A DNA stretch of 64,000 nucleotides, from assembly GCA_002342035.1 (NCBI GenBank), contig DDPE01000075.1, forward strand, positions 21,118 to 85,117. The letters run 5' to 3'. Both the position numbers and the translations under genes were made by a program. Positions 9,182-17,655 of this stretch are shown here, piece after piece; within the stretch, counting starts at the first letter, position 1, and every line of letters starts with the position of its first letter. The notes under the pieces were generated by a model. The model had not been told where the DNA came from and made no database searches. It saw only the letters and a list, made by a program, of their open reading frames with translations. The DNA is from Asticcacaulis sp. UBA2476 (GTDB lineage Bacteria; Pseudomonadota; Alphaproteobacteria; Caulobacterales; Caulobacteraceae).

Positions 9182-9193
9182 GTTAGCGCTAAC
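9182..9193. promoter_or_regulatory. Perfect 12 bp palindrome GTTAGCGCTAAC, LacI-type operator candidate
   Basis: GTTAGCGCTAAC is self-complementary and is centred on GCGC, as in LacI/GalR-family operators; xylose-type operators in Caulobacter have a similar AGCGCT core. It lies between the TTGACA element and the receptor start codon, where binding would repress the gene. No LacI-family regulator is encoded in the window, so a trans-encoded one is implied. Confidence 0.5.
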
Positions 9194-9276
9194 AGTTAGC
9201 GGTCACACTCGCCGTGAAAATTTCAAAAAAACAAAAAAAGCCAATGGCTGGTCAGGCCATATACATGGAGAAACAA

Positions 9277-12159
9277 ATGGATATCAGGTTCTCACGCTCT
9301 GTGCGTGCGCGTACCCGCATGGCTCGCGCCAGCCTTCTCGGTGCTACTATTCTCGCCGGTATGGCCGGATCAGTATGGGCTCAGGACGCTGCCCCCGAAG
9401 CTGCAACTCCCGCCGCCAGCGAAGACGTCACCGAAGTGGTCGTGGTCGGCTATCGCGGTTCATTGCTGAACTCAGCTCGCGCCAAACAAAATGCCGTCAA
9501 CTTCACCGACTCCATCTTTGCGCAGGACATGGGCAAGTTTCCGGATCTGAACCTGGCGGAATCCCTGCAACGTATTCCGGGCGTGCAGATTTCACGCAAC
9601 GGCTATACCGGCGAAGGCACGCAGGTCAATGTGCGCGGTCTTGGCCCCAGCTTCACCAAGGTCGTCCTGAACGGCAACGGGGTGGCGGTGGCGTCTGACG
9701 GCGGTATCGATGGCGGATCATCCAATCGCGAAGTCGATCTTGACCTGTTTCCGTCCGAACTGTTCACCCGCCTGACCGTCTCGAAATCCCCGCTGGCCAG
9801 CCAGCTTGAAGGCGGCATGTCTATCGTCGATATGCGCAATGCCCGCCCGTTCGATAACAAGGGCCAGCACATCAGCGTCTCCGTGTCCGGCACCTATGGG
9901 CAGGCGTCCGAAGAATTTGCCCCGCGTGGCGCCATTACCTTCTCCAAGACCTGGGATAAGTGGGGCGTTCTGGTCGGCCTTGCCGGATCGAGCCAGCGCA
10001 ACCGCTCTGACGGCTTTGACTCCGTCGGCTGGACCAATGCCAATCTGGCCTGCCCGACCGGCAGCACCGATTGCAGCAACGCTCAGGGCAATAATTTCAG
10101 CTTCGCCACCGTGGTTCCGGCCAATGCCGGCAATGGTCTGACGCCGGGTGCGACCCTGGGTCTTACGGAGCTTTTGGCGCTCAACCCCGGTCTGACGGCC
10201 AATCAGTTGACCAATGCCATGATCCCGCGTCTGGGCCGTCTGAACTATATCGACGGCAAGCGTGACCGGATTACCCTGCTGACGGCGGTTGAATATCGTC
10301 CGTCCGATGATCTGCGCTTTGCGCTCGATATCATGGGTGCCAAGGCCAAGGGCGAATATGACCGCTCCAGCTTCAACTGGTTCGTGCGTAACTCATCGAC
10401 GGGGGCTACCGGCGGTATGGTGCCGCTAAACCTTGAGGTCGATGCCAACAATGTCGTGACGTCGGGCACCTTTGCCAACTCGGCCATGTTTGTCGAAGCG
10501 CGCACCTTTGATGAAGACCTCGACTTCATCAATATCAACCCCAGCATGTCCTGGCAGATCAACGAAAAGCTCCGCCTCGATGCGCAACTAAACTACACCC
10601 ACAGCGTCTTCTTCCGTGAGGCCCCCAGCTTCCTGTTCAATACGCCGTTCAATTCAGGCCTGACGGTCAACTACACTAATGACGGCGATATCCCGACCAT
10701 CACGCCCAGCGCCGATGTGGCCGATCCCAATCTGGGCTGGACCTGGAACCGCGTCAATATTCAGAATGTCAAGCGCAGCACCTATACGCAAGGCGCGCAC
10801 GCTGATCTGACCTATGACTTTGATAATGGTGCGGTGCTGAAAACCGGCTATGCCTATGATGAGGCTGATCGCCGGATTCAGGCCTATGACAACTCTGCCA
10901 ACTATCAGACCTTTGCGTTTGCCGCAGTACCGCAGTCAGCCATTGCCGGGTATTTGGGCACGGGGCCTGCGTCCAATTTCACCCATATTCTGGACGGGAC
11001 GCCGGGCTTTACCCTGCATGTGTTGCCCGACCTCGATAAGCTGAAAGCGGCGACCAACTATGCCGCCTATAATGCGGCGGCTCCTGCTACCAACAGCTCG
11101 GCGCTGGGCACACCCTCGGGCCGCATTAACGACAGCACCCAAGGGCTCTACGGCGAATATGCCGCTACCTTCCCGATCGCGTCCTTTGATGTGAAGGTCA
11201 ATTACGGCGTACGCTGGTTTGAAACCGATCAGACCGTGACAGGGCCGATCACCGTCAATGGCGTGACCACCTTCCAGACGCTGGAAACCAGCTATGGCGG
11301 CGTCCTGCCATCCTTTAACGCCTCGACCAAGCTGACCGATAAGTTGCTGATGCGGGCGGCGGCCTCAAAGACCGTGACCCGCGCCAACCCGAACAGCCTC
11401 CTGCCGGGCGTCAGCTTCTCTGACCCGTCGGCGCAGACCGCTTCGTCGGGTAATCCGTCGCTTAAGCCGTACTATTCGGAAAACTATGATCTGGGCGCCG
11501 AATACTATACCGGCGGTCTGGGCTATGTCAGTGCGGCGATCTTTAAGAAGCACGTCACCGGCTATACGCAGGTGCGTCAGACGACCCAGTTGTTCACTGA
11601 TCTGGGCATTGATTTCGCCGGTCTGACGGCTCAGCAGCAGCAGGCCATTAATGATCGCGGCGGCCCGTCGGTGGCTCAGGTATTTGTCAATACGCCGGTG
11701 AATATCGACTCGATCAACCTGACCGGCATTGAACTGGGCTGGGTGCAACCGCTCGATTTCATCGTCGACGGTTTGGGTTTCAGCACCAACTACACCCATC
11801 TGGATGACGGCTTTGACGGAGCCAAGGCGCAGCTATCGCCGCAAACCGTCAACGCCACCGGCTATTATGAAAATGATAAGCTGTCGTTCCGCCTCAGCTA
11901 TGTCTGGTTCGATGAGCGTATCGTGGCCGGTGCCCCTCAGAACGGGCTGATGCTGCCGCTCAAAGCCACCGACCGCGGTCAGGTCGATATGGCCGCCAGC
12001 TATAATACCGCGTTCTGGGGCTCAGAGGGTCAGATCACCTTTGAAGCCACCAACATCACCAATGAGCCGTTCCGCACCCTGTTCGGCTATGAAAATGCCG
12101 CCTACAGCCACTTCAACCCCGGCGCCATGTACCACATCGGCTGGAGCGGTAAGTTCTGA
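9277..12159 (+). CDS. TonB-dependent receptor, likely for glucuronoxylan oligosaccharides
   Basis: The 960-residue protein is an outer-membrane TonB-dependent transporter. I start at the ATG at 9277 because GGAG lies 6 bp before it and the signal peptide then reads normally (ends SVWAQD near residue 33); an in-frame GTG at 9214 and an ATG at 9265 are less good. The mature N-terminus carries a TonB-box-like EVVVVGYRGSL, then a plug domain with FTDSIFAQDMGKFPDLNLAE and LQRIPGVQISRNG, typical of the large Caulobacter/Xanthomonas sugar-receptor subfamily. The barrel ends with an aromatic residue (HIGWSGKF). Adjacent glucuronoxylan genes and shared operator sites suggest that it imports aldouronic acids or similar oligosaccharides; the substrate is inferred. 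Confidence 0.93.
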   Translation: MDIRFSRSVRARTRMARASLLGATILAGMAGSVWAQDAAPEAATPAASEDVTEVVVVGYRGSLLNSARAKQNAVNFTDSIFAQDMGKFPDLNLAESLQRIPGVQISRNGYTGEGTQVNVRGLGPSFTKVVLNGNGVAVASDGGIDGGSSNREVDLDLFPSELFTRLTVSKSPLASQLEGGMSIVDMRNARPFDNKGQHISVSVSGTYGQASEEFAPRGAITFSKTWDKWGVLVGLAGSSQRNRSDGFDSVGWTNANLACPTGSTDCSNAQGNNFSFATVVPANAGNGLTPGATLGLTELLALNPGLTANQLTNAMIPRLGRLNYIDGKRDRITLLTAVEYRPSDDLRFALDIMGAKAKGEYDRSSFNWFVRNSSTGATGGMVPLNLEVDANNVVTSGTFANSAMFVEARTFDEDLDFININPSMSWQINEKLRLDAQLNYTHSVFFREAPSFLFNTPFNSGLTVNYTNDGDIPTITPSADVADPNLGWTWNRVNIQNVKRSTYTQGAHADLTYDFDNGAVLKTGYAYDEADRRIQAYDNSANYQTFAFAAVPQSAIAGYLGTGPASNFTHILDGTPGFTLHVLPDLDKLKAATNYAAYNAAAPATNSSALGTPSGRINDSTQGLYGEYAATFPIASFDVKVNYGVRWFETDQTVTGPITVNGVTTFQTLETSYGGVLPSFNASTKLTDKLLMRAAASKTVTRANPNSLLPGVSFSDPSAQTASSGNPSLKPYYSENYDLGAEYYTGGLGYVSAAIFKKHVTGYTQVRQTTQLFTDLGIDFAGLTAQQQQAINDRGGPSVAQVFVNTPVNIDSINLTGIELGWVQPLDFIVDGLGFSTNYTHLDDGFDGAKAQLSPQTVNATGYYENDKLSFRLSYVWFDERIVAGAPQNGLMLPLKATDRGQVDMAASYNTAFWGSEGQITFEATNITNEPFRTLFGYENAAYSHFNPGAMYHIGWSGKF

Positions 12160-12199
12160 TCCAAAGGTAAAAACCGTCCTTTCAAATGGTCCTTTCCTT

Positions 12200-12231
12200 G
12201 CGGCATGCCTTCGGGTGTGCCGCTTTTTTTT
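12200..12231 (+). terminator. Rho-independent terminator after TonB-dependent receptor
   Basis: A 10 bp stem (12200-12209 with 12214-12223; two G-T pairs) closes a TTCG tetraloop and is followed by eight T residues (12224-12231). It ends receptor transcription before the regulator gene at 12344, so the regulator probably has its own promoter or depends on read-through. Confidence 0.9.
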
Positions 12232-12343
12232 GCACCCTTTTTTGTATCACGAACTCAGTGCGTTAAGTCTTTCTAAAGCGGCGCAAATCAGGCATAGGTA
12301 GAGGACTTACGCGGCTCTGGGCCGTCCGGATACATGAACACAG

Positions 12344-13096
12344 ATGTCTGAACCGAAGAAACTTTACCGGCGCATTGCCGATTCCATCGCGGCCGATATT
12401 CAGTCCGGCCGCTACAAACCCGGTGACCGCCTGCCGCCGGAGCGGGATCTGGCCGTGCAGTACGGCGTCAGCCGCCCGACCTTGCGCGAAGCCATGATCG
12501 CGCTGGAAATCTTAGGCATGATCGAAGCCAAGCATGGCTTAGGGATCATTGTCACCAAGACCAAACCTGATCCGCTGCCGTTCTCGGATTCTGAGATCGG
12601 CGCATTTGAGCTGATCGAAGCCCGTCGTCTGCTGGAGGGTGAAGTGTGCGCCCTGGCCGCGACCCTGATCACCGATGAGCAGGTGACGGAGCTTGAGGGG
12701 CTGGTTAATCAGATGCACCATGCCGACCTTGAGCGGGCCGAGCGGGCTGATCGTGAATTCCACGTCCTGATTGCCAAGATCAGCGGTAACGGGGCGATTG
12801 CCTCCTGTGTCGAAAACCTGTGGGACTGGCGCTACCGGTCACCGCTGGCGCGCAATATTCTGGCGCGGGCGGCCAATCTGGGTATGGGGGCGCGGATTGA
12901 TGAGCACGGCGATATTCTGGCCGCGCTCAAAAGCCGGTCAGGCAATGCCGCGCGTCAGGCCATGCATGACCATCTTGACCGGGTGATTGAGCATCTGTTG
13001 AACGCCACCGAAATCGTGGCGGTTGAACGCGTGCGTCAGGCCAATTCCGAACGCCGGCAGGCCATCGCCCGCCGCCTCAAAGGCGTGACGGATTAG
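12344..13096 (+). CDS. GntR/FadR-type transcriptional regulator of uronate genes (FCD domain)
   Basis: The 250-residue protein has an N-terminal winged helix (about residues 5-75) with the GntR signature: YKPGDRLPPERDLAVQYGVS, then RPTLREAMIALEILG. An all-helical FCD ligand-binding domain covers about residues 85-230, where DREFHVLIAKISGN contains the usual Asp/His metal-site positions. Family members such as UxuR and ExuR sense hexuronate intermediates and repress catabolic genes. It lies just downstream of the receptor, and two FCD-type operator-like sites sit in the receptor/manD control region, so I infer local control of both transcripts. It ends 3 bp before the stop of the convergent chemoreceptor gene. 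Confidence 0.9.
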   Translation: MSEPKKLYRRIADSIAADIQSGRYKPGDRLPPERDLAVQYGVSRPTLREAMIALEILGMIEAKHGLGIIVTKTKPDPLPFSDSEIGAFELIEARRLLEGEVCALAATLITDEQVTELEGLVNQMHHADLERAERADREFHVLIAKISGNGAIASCVENLWDWRYRSPLARNILARAANLGMGARIDEHGDILAALKSRSGNAARQAMHDHLDRVIEHLLNATEIVAVERVRQANSERRQAIARRLKGVTD

Positions 13097-13099
13097 AGG

Positions 13100-14581
13100 T
13101 CAGGCCACTAAGGTTTCCATCTCGCTCTTGACCTTGGCCGAAGCGTCCGCGACCTGAGTAAAGGTCTCACTGATGGTGCTCAGGCTGTCGTTGATTTGAC
13201 CCACGGCACCGACTGCCGTTTGCATATTGTGGCTGATTTCCCCAGTGGCGGCATTTTGCTGCTCGATCGCGCTGGCGACTGACGATACGTTTTCCAGCAC
13301 ACCCGTCATGGACTGAGTAATCAGCCCCAGGGCATCAACCACTTCGTTGGTGACGGCCTGCATGTTGGCGATTTCAGCAGCAATGGTTTGAGTCGAGCGC
13401 GCCGCCTGATTGGCCAGAGACTTGACTTCCGAGGCCACGACCGCAAAGCCTCTGCCCGCCTCACCGGCGCGGGCGGACTCGATGGTGGCATTGAGCGCCA
13501 GCAGATTGATCTGTCCGGCTATATCCTGAATGATGGAGACGACATTGTTCATGGCTGTGGCCGAGTTATTGAGTGTGCCAGCGGAACTGTTGGCGTGGGC
13601 GGTGTGATCGAACACCCCTTCGACGCTTGATTTGGCGCTGGTCATGGCATGGGAAATTTCGCGCACGCTCTGGCTCAGTTCTTCGGACGCGGCCGCCACC
13701 GAATTAATGATCGCCCCGGTCTCATGAGACGCATGGGACGCGCTGCCTGCCATAGAGTTGCAGATAAGTATCTGCTCAATGACCCCGCTCAGATTCTGGT
13801 TCAGGCTTTCATTACGCAGGCGTTTTCTGACCACATCGGAAATATCCGTGGCGAACTTGACGATCTTCACCACCGCGCCGGCATCATCGAAAATAGGATT
13901 ATAGGCCGCCTGAATATAGACGTCCGAACCATCGCGTTTCAAACGCCTGAACTCACCCGCCTGAAACTCACCCTGCGCCAGATTTTGCCAGAAGGTTCGA
14001 TAGTCTGCTGACTGTGTATAGGCCTGATCGCAGAACATGCGGTGATGCTGGCCCTCAATATCCTTTAGGGTATAGCCCAGGGTTTTCAGGAAATTGTCAT
14101 TGGCCGTCAATATAGTGCCATCGGTGGTAAATTCGATGACCGCCTGCACGCGACCGATGGCCGCCATCTTGCCCTTGTAGTCCAGCTCTTTCAGCTTGGC
14201 GTCAGTGATGTCGGAGGCAAATTTTATAACCTTGACCACATTGCCGCGCTCATCGCGAATAGGATTATAGGTCGCCTGCAGCCAGATGACGCGCCCGCCC
14301 TTGCCAAAGCGCTTATACTCATTTAAGGCAAACAGACCATTGCCCAGATCGCGCCAAAACCTGCGGTAGTCTTCACTATCGACATAGGCCGAATCGCAGA
14401 ACAAACTGTGGTGGCGCCCCTTAATCTCGCTGAGATCATATCCTACGGTTTGCAGGAAATTGGTATTGGCGTCCAATATGTGCCCATCCGGTGTAAACTC
14501 AATCACAGCCTGTGAAGCATTTAACGCCGCAATTACCGCCTGATCTTCACGCACACTGGACTTGGTGAACCCTTTAAACAT
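13100..14581 (-). CDS. Cytoplasmic methyl-accepting chemotaxis protein with two PAS domains
   Basis: The 493-residue protein has no membrane segment. Two tandem PAS domains occupy about residues 15-125 and 135-250; they are near-duplicates, each with a TVGYDLSEIKG/TLGYTLKDIEG segment, an HH(S/R)xFC motif and an AxYNPI(R/F)D segment. The C-terminal signalling domain (about 280-493) contains the hairpin core INLLALNATIESARAGE followed by GRGFAVVASEVKSLA, which binds CheA/CheW. There is no C-terminal CheR-docking pentapeptide; the protein ends EMETLVA. The PAS pair suggests sensing of redox state or a small molecule through a cofactor, with the Cys-containing HHxxFC motif as a candidate. It is a single-gene unit. 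Confidence 0.92.
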   Translation of the reverse strand: MFKGFTKSSVREDQAVIAALNASQAVIEFTPDGHILDANTNFLQTVGYDLSEIKGRHHSLFCDSAYVDSEDYRRFWRDLGNGLFALNEYKRFGKGGRVIWLQATYNPIRDERGNVVKVIKFASDITDAKLKELDYKGKMAAIGRVQAVIEFTTDGTILTANDNFLKTLGYTLKDIEGQHHRMFCDQAYTQSADYRTFWQNLAQGEFQAGEFRRLKRDGSDVYIQAAYNPIFDDAGAVVKIVKFATDISDVVRKRLRNESLNQNLSGVIEQILICNSMAGSASHASHETGAIINSVAAASEELSQSVREISHAMTSAKSSVEGVFDHTAHANSSAGTLNNSATAMNNVVSIIQDIAGQINLLALNATIESARAGEAGRGFAVVASEVKSLANQAARSTQTIAAEIANMQAVTNEVVDALGLITQSMTGVLENVSSVASAIEQQNAATGEISHNMQTAVGAVGQINDSLSTISETFTQVADASAKVKSEMETLVA

Positions 14582-14707
14582 CAGACCCGACCCTTATATT
14601 GCAGCGCACAAACAATTTATGCGTGTAATGAAGGGTGCGGCCTAATTGTTTAATAAAGGGTTCACCATGATTCAGGGCCCGCAGGCTGTGGCAAAATAAT
14701 TACGCTG

Positions 14708-15550
14708 TCAGTTATTGCCGCCGATCAGATCGCCCAATCCTCCGAGTACGGAGCCTTCGCCGCGCGATTGCCCGCCCCCGGCCGCCGCCGCCAGAATCCG
14801 GCCTGACAGACGCGAGAACGGCAAGGACTGAATCCAGACCTTACCCGGCCCGGTCAGTTGCGCAAAGAAAACCCCTTCGCCACCGAACAGCATCGATTTG
14901 ACGCCACCGGCGGTGATCAGGTCAAAATCGATGGTATCGGTGAAGGCGGCGACGCAGCCGGTATCGACATGCAGTTGTTCCCCGGCTTTCAGTTCGCGCT
15001 CAATGACCATGCCCCCGAACTGCACGAAGACCCAGCCGTCGCCCTCCAGCTTTTGCATGATGAAGCCTTCGCCACCAAACAGGCCGGTCATGATCTTGCG
15101 CTGGAAATGTATGCCAATCGATACGCCCTTAGCCGCGGCCAGAAACGAGTCCTTTTGGCAGATCAGACGCCCGCCATATTGATCCAGCTTCAGCGGCACG
15201 ACCACGCCCGGCACCGGCGCGCCAAAGGCCACCCGCGCCTTACCTGCGCCATTATGGGTAAAGACGGTGGTGAACAGGCTCTCACCGGTCAGCAGGCGCT
15301 TTCCCGCCCCCAGAAGCTTACCCATAAAGCCGCCCGCTTGCGCCGAGCCATCGCCAAATACCGTCGTCATGCCGACAGATGCATCTTTCCAGACCATAGC
15401 CCCGGCTTCGGCGACCGCACTTTCGCCGGGATCGAGTTCGATTTCAACAAACTGAAGCTCCTGACCTTTGATTTCGTACTCGATGTCATCAGAGACACCG
15501 GCTGCCTTATGGTGGGTGCGCTCGCCAAAGCCTGTGGGATAGTCGGTCAT
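14708..15550 (-). CDS. TIGR00266/AIM24 family protein
   Basis: The 280-residue protein belongs to the AIM24/TIGR00266 family, a compact beta-rich fold with repeats. Family segments include EIELDPGESAVAEAGAMVW near the N-terminus and repeated glycine-rich turns such as GLFGGEGFIMQKLEGDG and SMLFGGEGVFFAQLTGPG. I place the start at 15550 (MTDYPTGF) because AGGA lies 8 bp upstream; a longer frame begins 13 codons earlier but has no good ribosome site. The C-terminus is glycine-rich (LGGLGDLIGGNN). The role in bacteria is unknown. It stands alone between the chemoreceptor and the pectate lyase. Confidence 0.85.
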   Translation of the reverse strand: MTDYPTGFGERTHHKAAGVSDDIEYEIKGQELQFVEIELDPGESAVAEAGAMVWKDASVGMTTVFGDGSAQAGGFMGKLLGAGKRLLTGESLFTTVFTHNGAGKARVAFGAPVPGVVVPLKLDQYGGRLICQKDSFLAAAKGVSIGIHFQRKIMTGLFGGEGFIMQKLEGDGWVFVQFGGMVIERELKAGEQLHVDTGCVAAFTDTIDFDLITAGGVKSMLFGGEGVFFAQLTGPGKVWIQSLPFSRLSGRILAAAAGGGQSRGEGSVLGGLGDLIGGNN

Positions 15551-15621
15551 GTGGAAAATCCTGTTGTGAGTTTGCCCGATGATTAGCACAGGGGCGCACC
15601 CGGCTTCACCTTAAATCAGAT

Positions 15622-16752
15622 TCATCTGACCGAATGGCGGGCTTTCCAGGCCGGATACTCGACCTCGATCAGCCGCTGCGGCCAGTCGCCGTACCAGCTA
15701 TAGCCTGACCGGCGCTCCGGGTGGATATCGGCATAGGTTTTGACCCGCACCCCATCGCGGTTGGCCAAAACGACCGAGTTGTCATTAAGGTCATAAAACC
15801 GCACCCACAGGGGCGGGGCTTTATCATCGGCCACCAGTTCGCGGTCAAAGGTGGCGGTGTGGTATTCGTACTTTACCGGCGGGTCGAGCGGGATGGTTTT
15901 TAAGGCATAGCCTTTGATTTCAGAACGCTTAAGCCAGTTCACTGCGCCCTCAATAGCGGCGATCTGTTGCGGGGTTGGGTGATCTATGCTCATCAGGTAA
16001 TCGAGCATAGCCACGGTTTCCTGAGACACAATGGCGGGCAGTTCAAAAGTGCGGCCCTTCGACGGCATAAGGCTTACCGGATCATATTGTCCGGCCCAGC
16101 CGGTGAGTGCGCCATTTTGCCGGATCTGCAGCTTTAATACGCAGTCATCGCCGCGTTTCAATGCCGCTTCGGTCGTCTGACGGGTCTCTTCATCGATGGA
16201 TGTAAAAGGCGTCTGTTTCAAACTTATTTTGCGCAACATTCTGAGGTTGCCGGAGGTGACCTCATCGGCAATGGTCAGCTTATGATGATAGTCGGTCGAG
16301 GGCGGTAAGGTATGGGGCCAGCCGCCGCACACCGGCACTTGCTGCGACAGGGTAAACTCCAGCCCCTTCATGGCGGCGGCGCGATATGTCTCGCTTTTCG
16401 TCTGATCATAGACCGCCATCAGATATTCGATCTGGGCATAGATATTGCGATTATCAAAGCTTACGCGCGGATCGGATTTTTGCGCGGTGATGGCCGCGAT
16501 TTCCTGCGCATTGAGCTTACGGGCCGGGTCCTGATTTTCGATCCAGCCGCCGTTGTGGCGTTGATACAATAGGATATTATCCGCGATTTCAACGATTTGG
16601 TCGTCGCTATAGCGAGCATAGTCTTTGCCGTGGCGGTTCTGCCAGTGATGAACGGCGTCTGAAAAACTGTCCAGCCGAACCGCCTCATAGCCATAGGCCG
16701 TGGGGGCTGTAAGCACCAACAATCCCAGATATATTGCGCCAAACCGTTTCAT
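15622..16752 (-). CDS. pelA: Secreted pectate lyase, polysaccharide lyase family 10
   Basis: Cleaves polygalacturonate by beta-elimination. The 376-residue protein starts at the ATG at 16752, with GGAGG upstream and a clear signal peptide (MKRFGAIYLGLLVLTAPTAY, cut before YEAVRL). PL10 features are the alpha/alpha-toroid repeats with YQRHNGGWIENQDPAR, and SFDNRNIYAQIEYLMAVYDQ, followed by a GWPHTLPPSTDYHHKL segment, and the C-terminal RSGYSWYGDWPQRLIEVEYP. Its unsaturated products would ultimately feed the KduD encoded at 43633. Divergently transcribed from the DUF-type membrane protein at 16874, with 121 bp between the starts. Substrate and family are fairly sure; specificity within pectins is not. 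Confidence 0.88.
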   Translation of the reverse strand: MKRFGAIYLGLLVLTAPTAYGYEAVRLDSFSDAVHHWQNRHGKDYARYSDDQIVEIADNILLYQRHNGGWIENQDPARKLNAQEIAAITAQKSDPRVSFDNRNIYAQIEYLMAVYDQTKSETYRAAAMKGLEFTLSQQVPVCGGWPHTLPPSTDYHHKLTIADEVTSGNLRMLRKISLKQTPFTSIDEETRQTTEAALKRGDDCVLKLQIRQNGALTGWAGQYDPVSLMPSKGRTFELPAIVSQETVAMLDYLMSIDHPTPQQIAAIEGAVNWLKRSEIKGYALKTIPLDPPVKYEYHTATFDRELVADDKAPPLWVRFYDLNDNSVVLANRDGVRVKTYADIHPERRSGYSWYGDWPQRLIEVEYPAWKARHSVR

Positions 16753-16873
16753 GTGATCCTCCGTTTTTTGCGGTGATCGTGCCACCCCCACCGCAGAACA
16801 CAAGTCACAAAATCAGTTGGCAGGGCTAAGATTTCACCCTATGGTCGCAGCGGGTTTGATACGGGGCTTTTTC

Positions 16874-17629
16874 GTGAAATTTTCTATTGGTGCCACGCTG
16901 AATAAAGCGTTTGCTCTGTTGTCGCGCACAATAGGGCCGTTGCTGATTTCATCAGTTCTGATCTATCTGATCCCCTTTTTGCTCTACTATTATAGTGTGG
17001 AAAGTCCCGCTGGCTATGTCGACGAAGGCTTTGGATCATCGTCACAAAATCCTTTGGTGGGGTTGCCAAAAGTAGTCCTTGGTATCGTGATTAACACCGT
17101 ATTTACGATTGTCGTCGTCGTGATCCTGTACCGTGCTCATAAGGGTGAGACGATAGCAATTGCTGATCTGCGCAAGGCCATTGGCAACAAATTCCTTCAG
17201 GTTTTGGGCGCGTCCATAGCTGCCAATGTGCTGATCAGCCTGGCCACTCTGCTTCTGATTATACCGGGCATAATCGTGGGACTGATGTTTTGCGTGGCCA
17301 TCCCCACCTCTGTCATTGAAAACCGCGGCGTCGGCGGCAGCCTGACACGCTCACGCGATCTGACCCGCGGCCACAGGTGGTCACTGCTGGGCTATTTCCC
17401 CATTATTCTGGTCTCTCTTCTTGCCGTTGCCGTGCTCTATTTTGCTGGGATTGACCTTACAGAATGGAGCGACTGGCCTGACATTGAACCTTTCGTGCCC
17501 GTACTCTCCACGATGGGGGAAGTTATATTCTCAGTGCTGCTGTGCGTATTTACCGTCGCTGCCTATGCGATGTTGCGTGACCTGAAAGAAGGCCACCGTC
17601 CTGAAACCGTGGCCGAAGTCTTCGCCTAA
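16874..17629 (+). CDS. Integral membrane protein, tandem paralogue 1
   Basis: About 251 residues with six hydrophobic segments. I choose the GTG at 16874 because the protein then begins VKFSIGATLNKAFALLSR, aligning residue for residue with the start of the downstream paralogue; in-frame ATGs at 16817 and 16841 would add 11-19 residues with no counterpart. A central signature LLIIPGIIVGLMFCVAIP and RSRDLTRGHRWSLLGYF resembles membrane domains of the glycerophosphodiester-phosphodiesterase/YciC-like type. The paralogue follows 26 bp downstream, so both are co-transcribed. The proteins may form a hetero-oligomer in the inner membrane. Function unknown. Confidence 0.75.
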   Translation: MKFSIGATLNKAFALLSRTIGPLLISSVLIYLIPFLLYYYSVESPAGYVDEGFGSSSQNPLVGLPKVVLGIVINTVFTIVVVVILYRAHKGETIAIADLRKAIGNKFLQVLGASIAANVLISLATLLLIIPGIIVGLMFCVAIPTSVIENRGVGGSLTRSRDLTRGHRWSLLGYFPIILVSLLAVAVLYFAGIDLTEWSDWPDIEPFVPVLSTMGEVIFSVLLCVFTVAAYAMLRDLKEGHRPETVAEVFA

Positions 17630-17655
17630 CTCATAAACTTAAAAGGGAGAGCCTT

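Larger units (their letters stand above)
8632..9276. promoter_or_regulatory. Divergent control region between manD operon and TonB-dependent receptor
   Basis: This 645 bp AT-rich region separates the minus-strand manD-uxaC-aguA operon from the plus-strand receptor gene. It contains no convincing gene. It holds an FCD-type half-palindrome at 8819-8835, a perfect FCD-type palindrome at 9148-9158, a -35-like TTGACA at 9161-9166, and a perfect 12 bp palindrome at 9182-9193. A looser AGCGCT-centred site lies near 8964-8978. The leader downstream of these sites is short of structure; no riboswitch was recognised. Promoter assignments are inference from motif placement. Confidence 0.6.
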
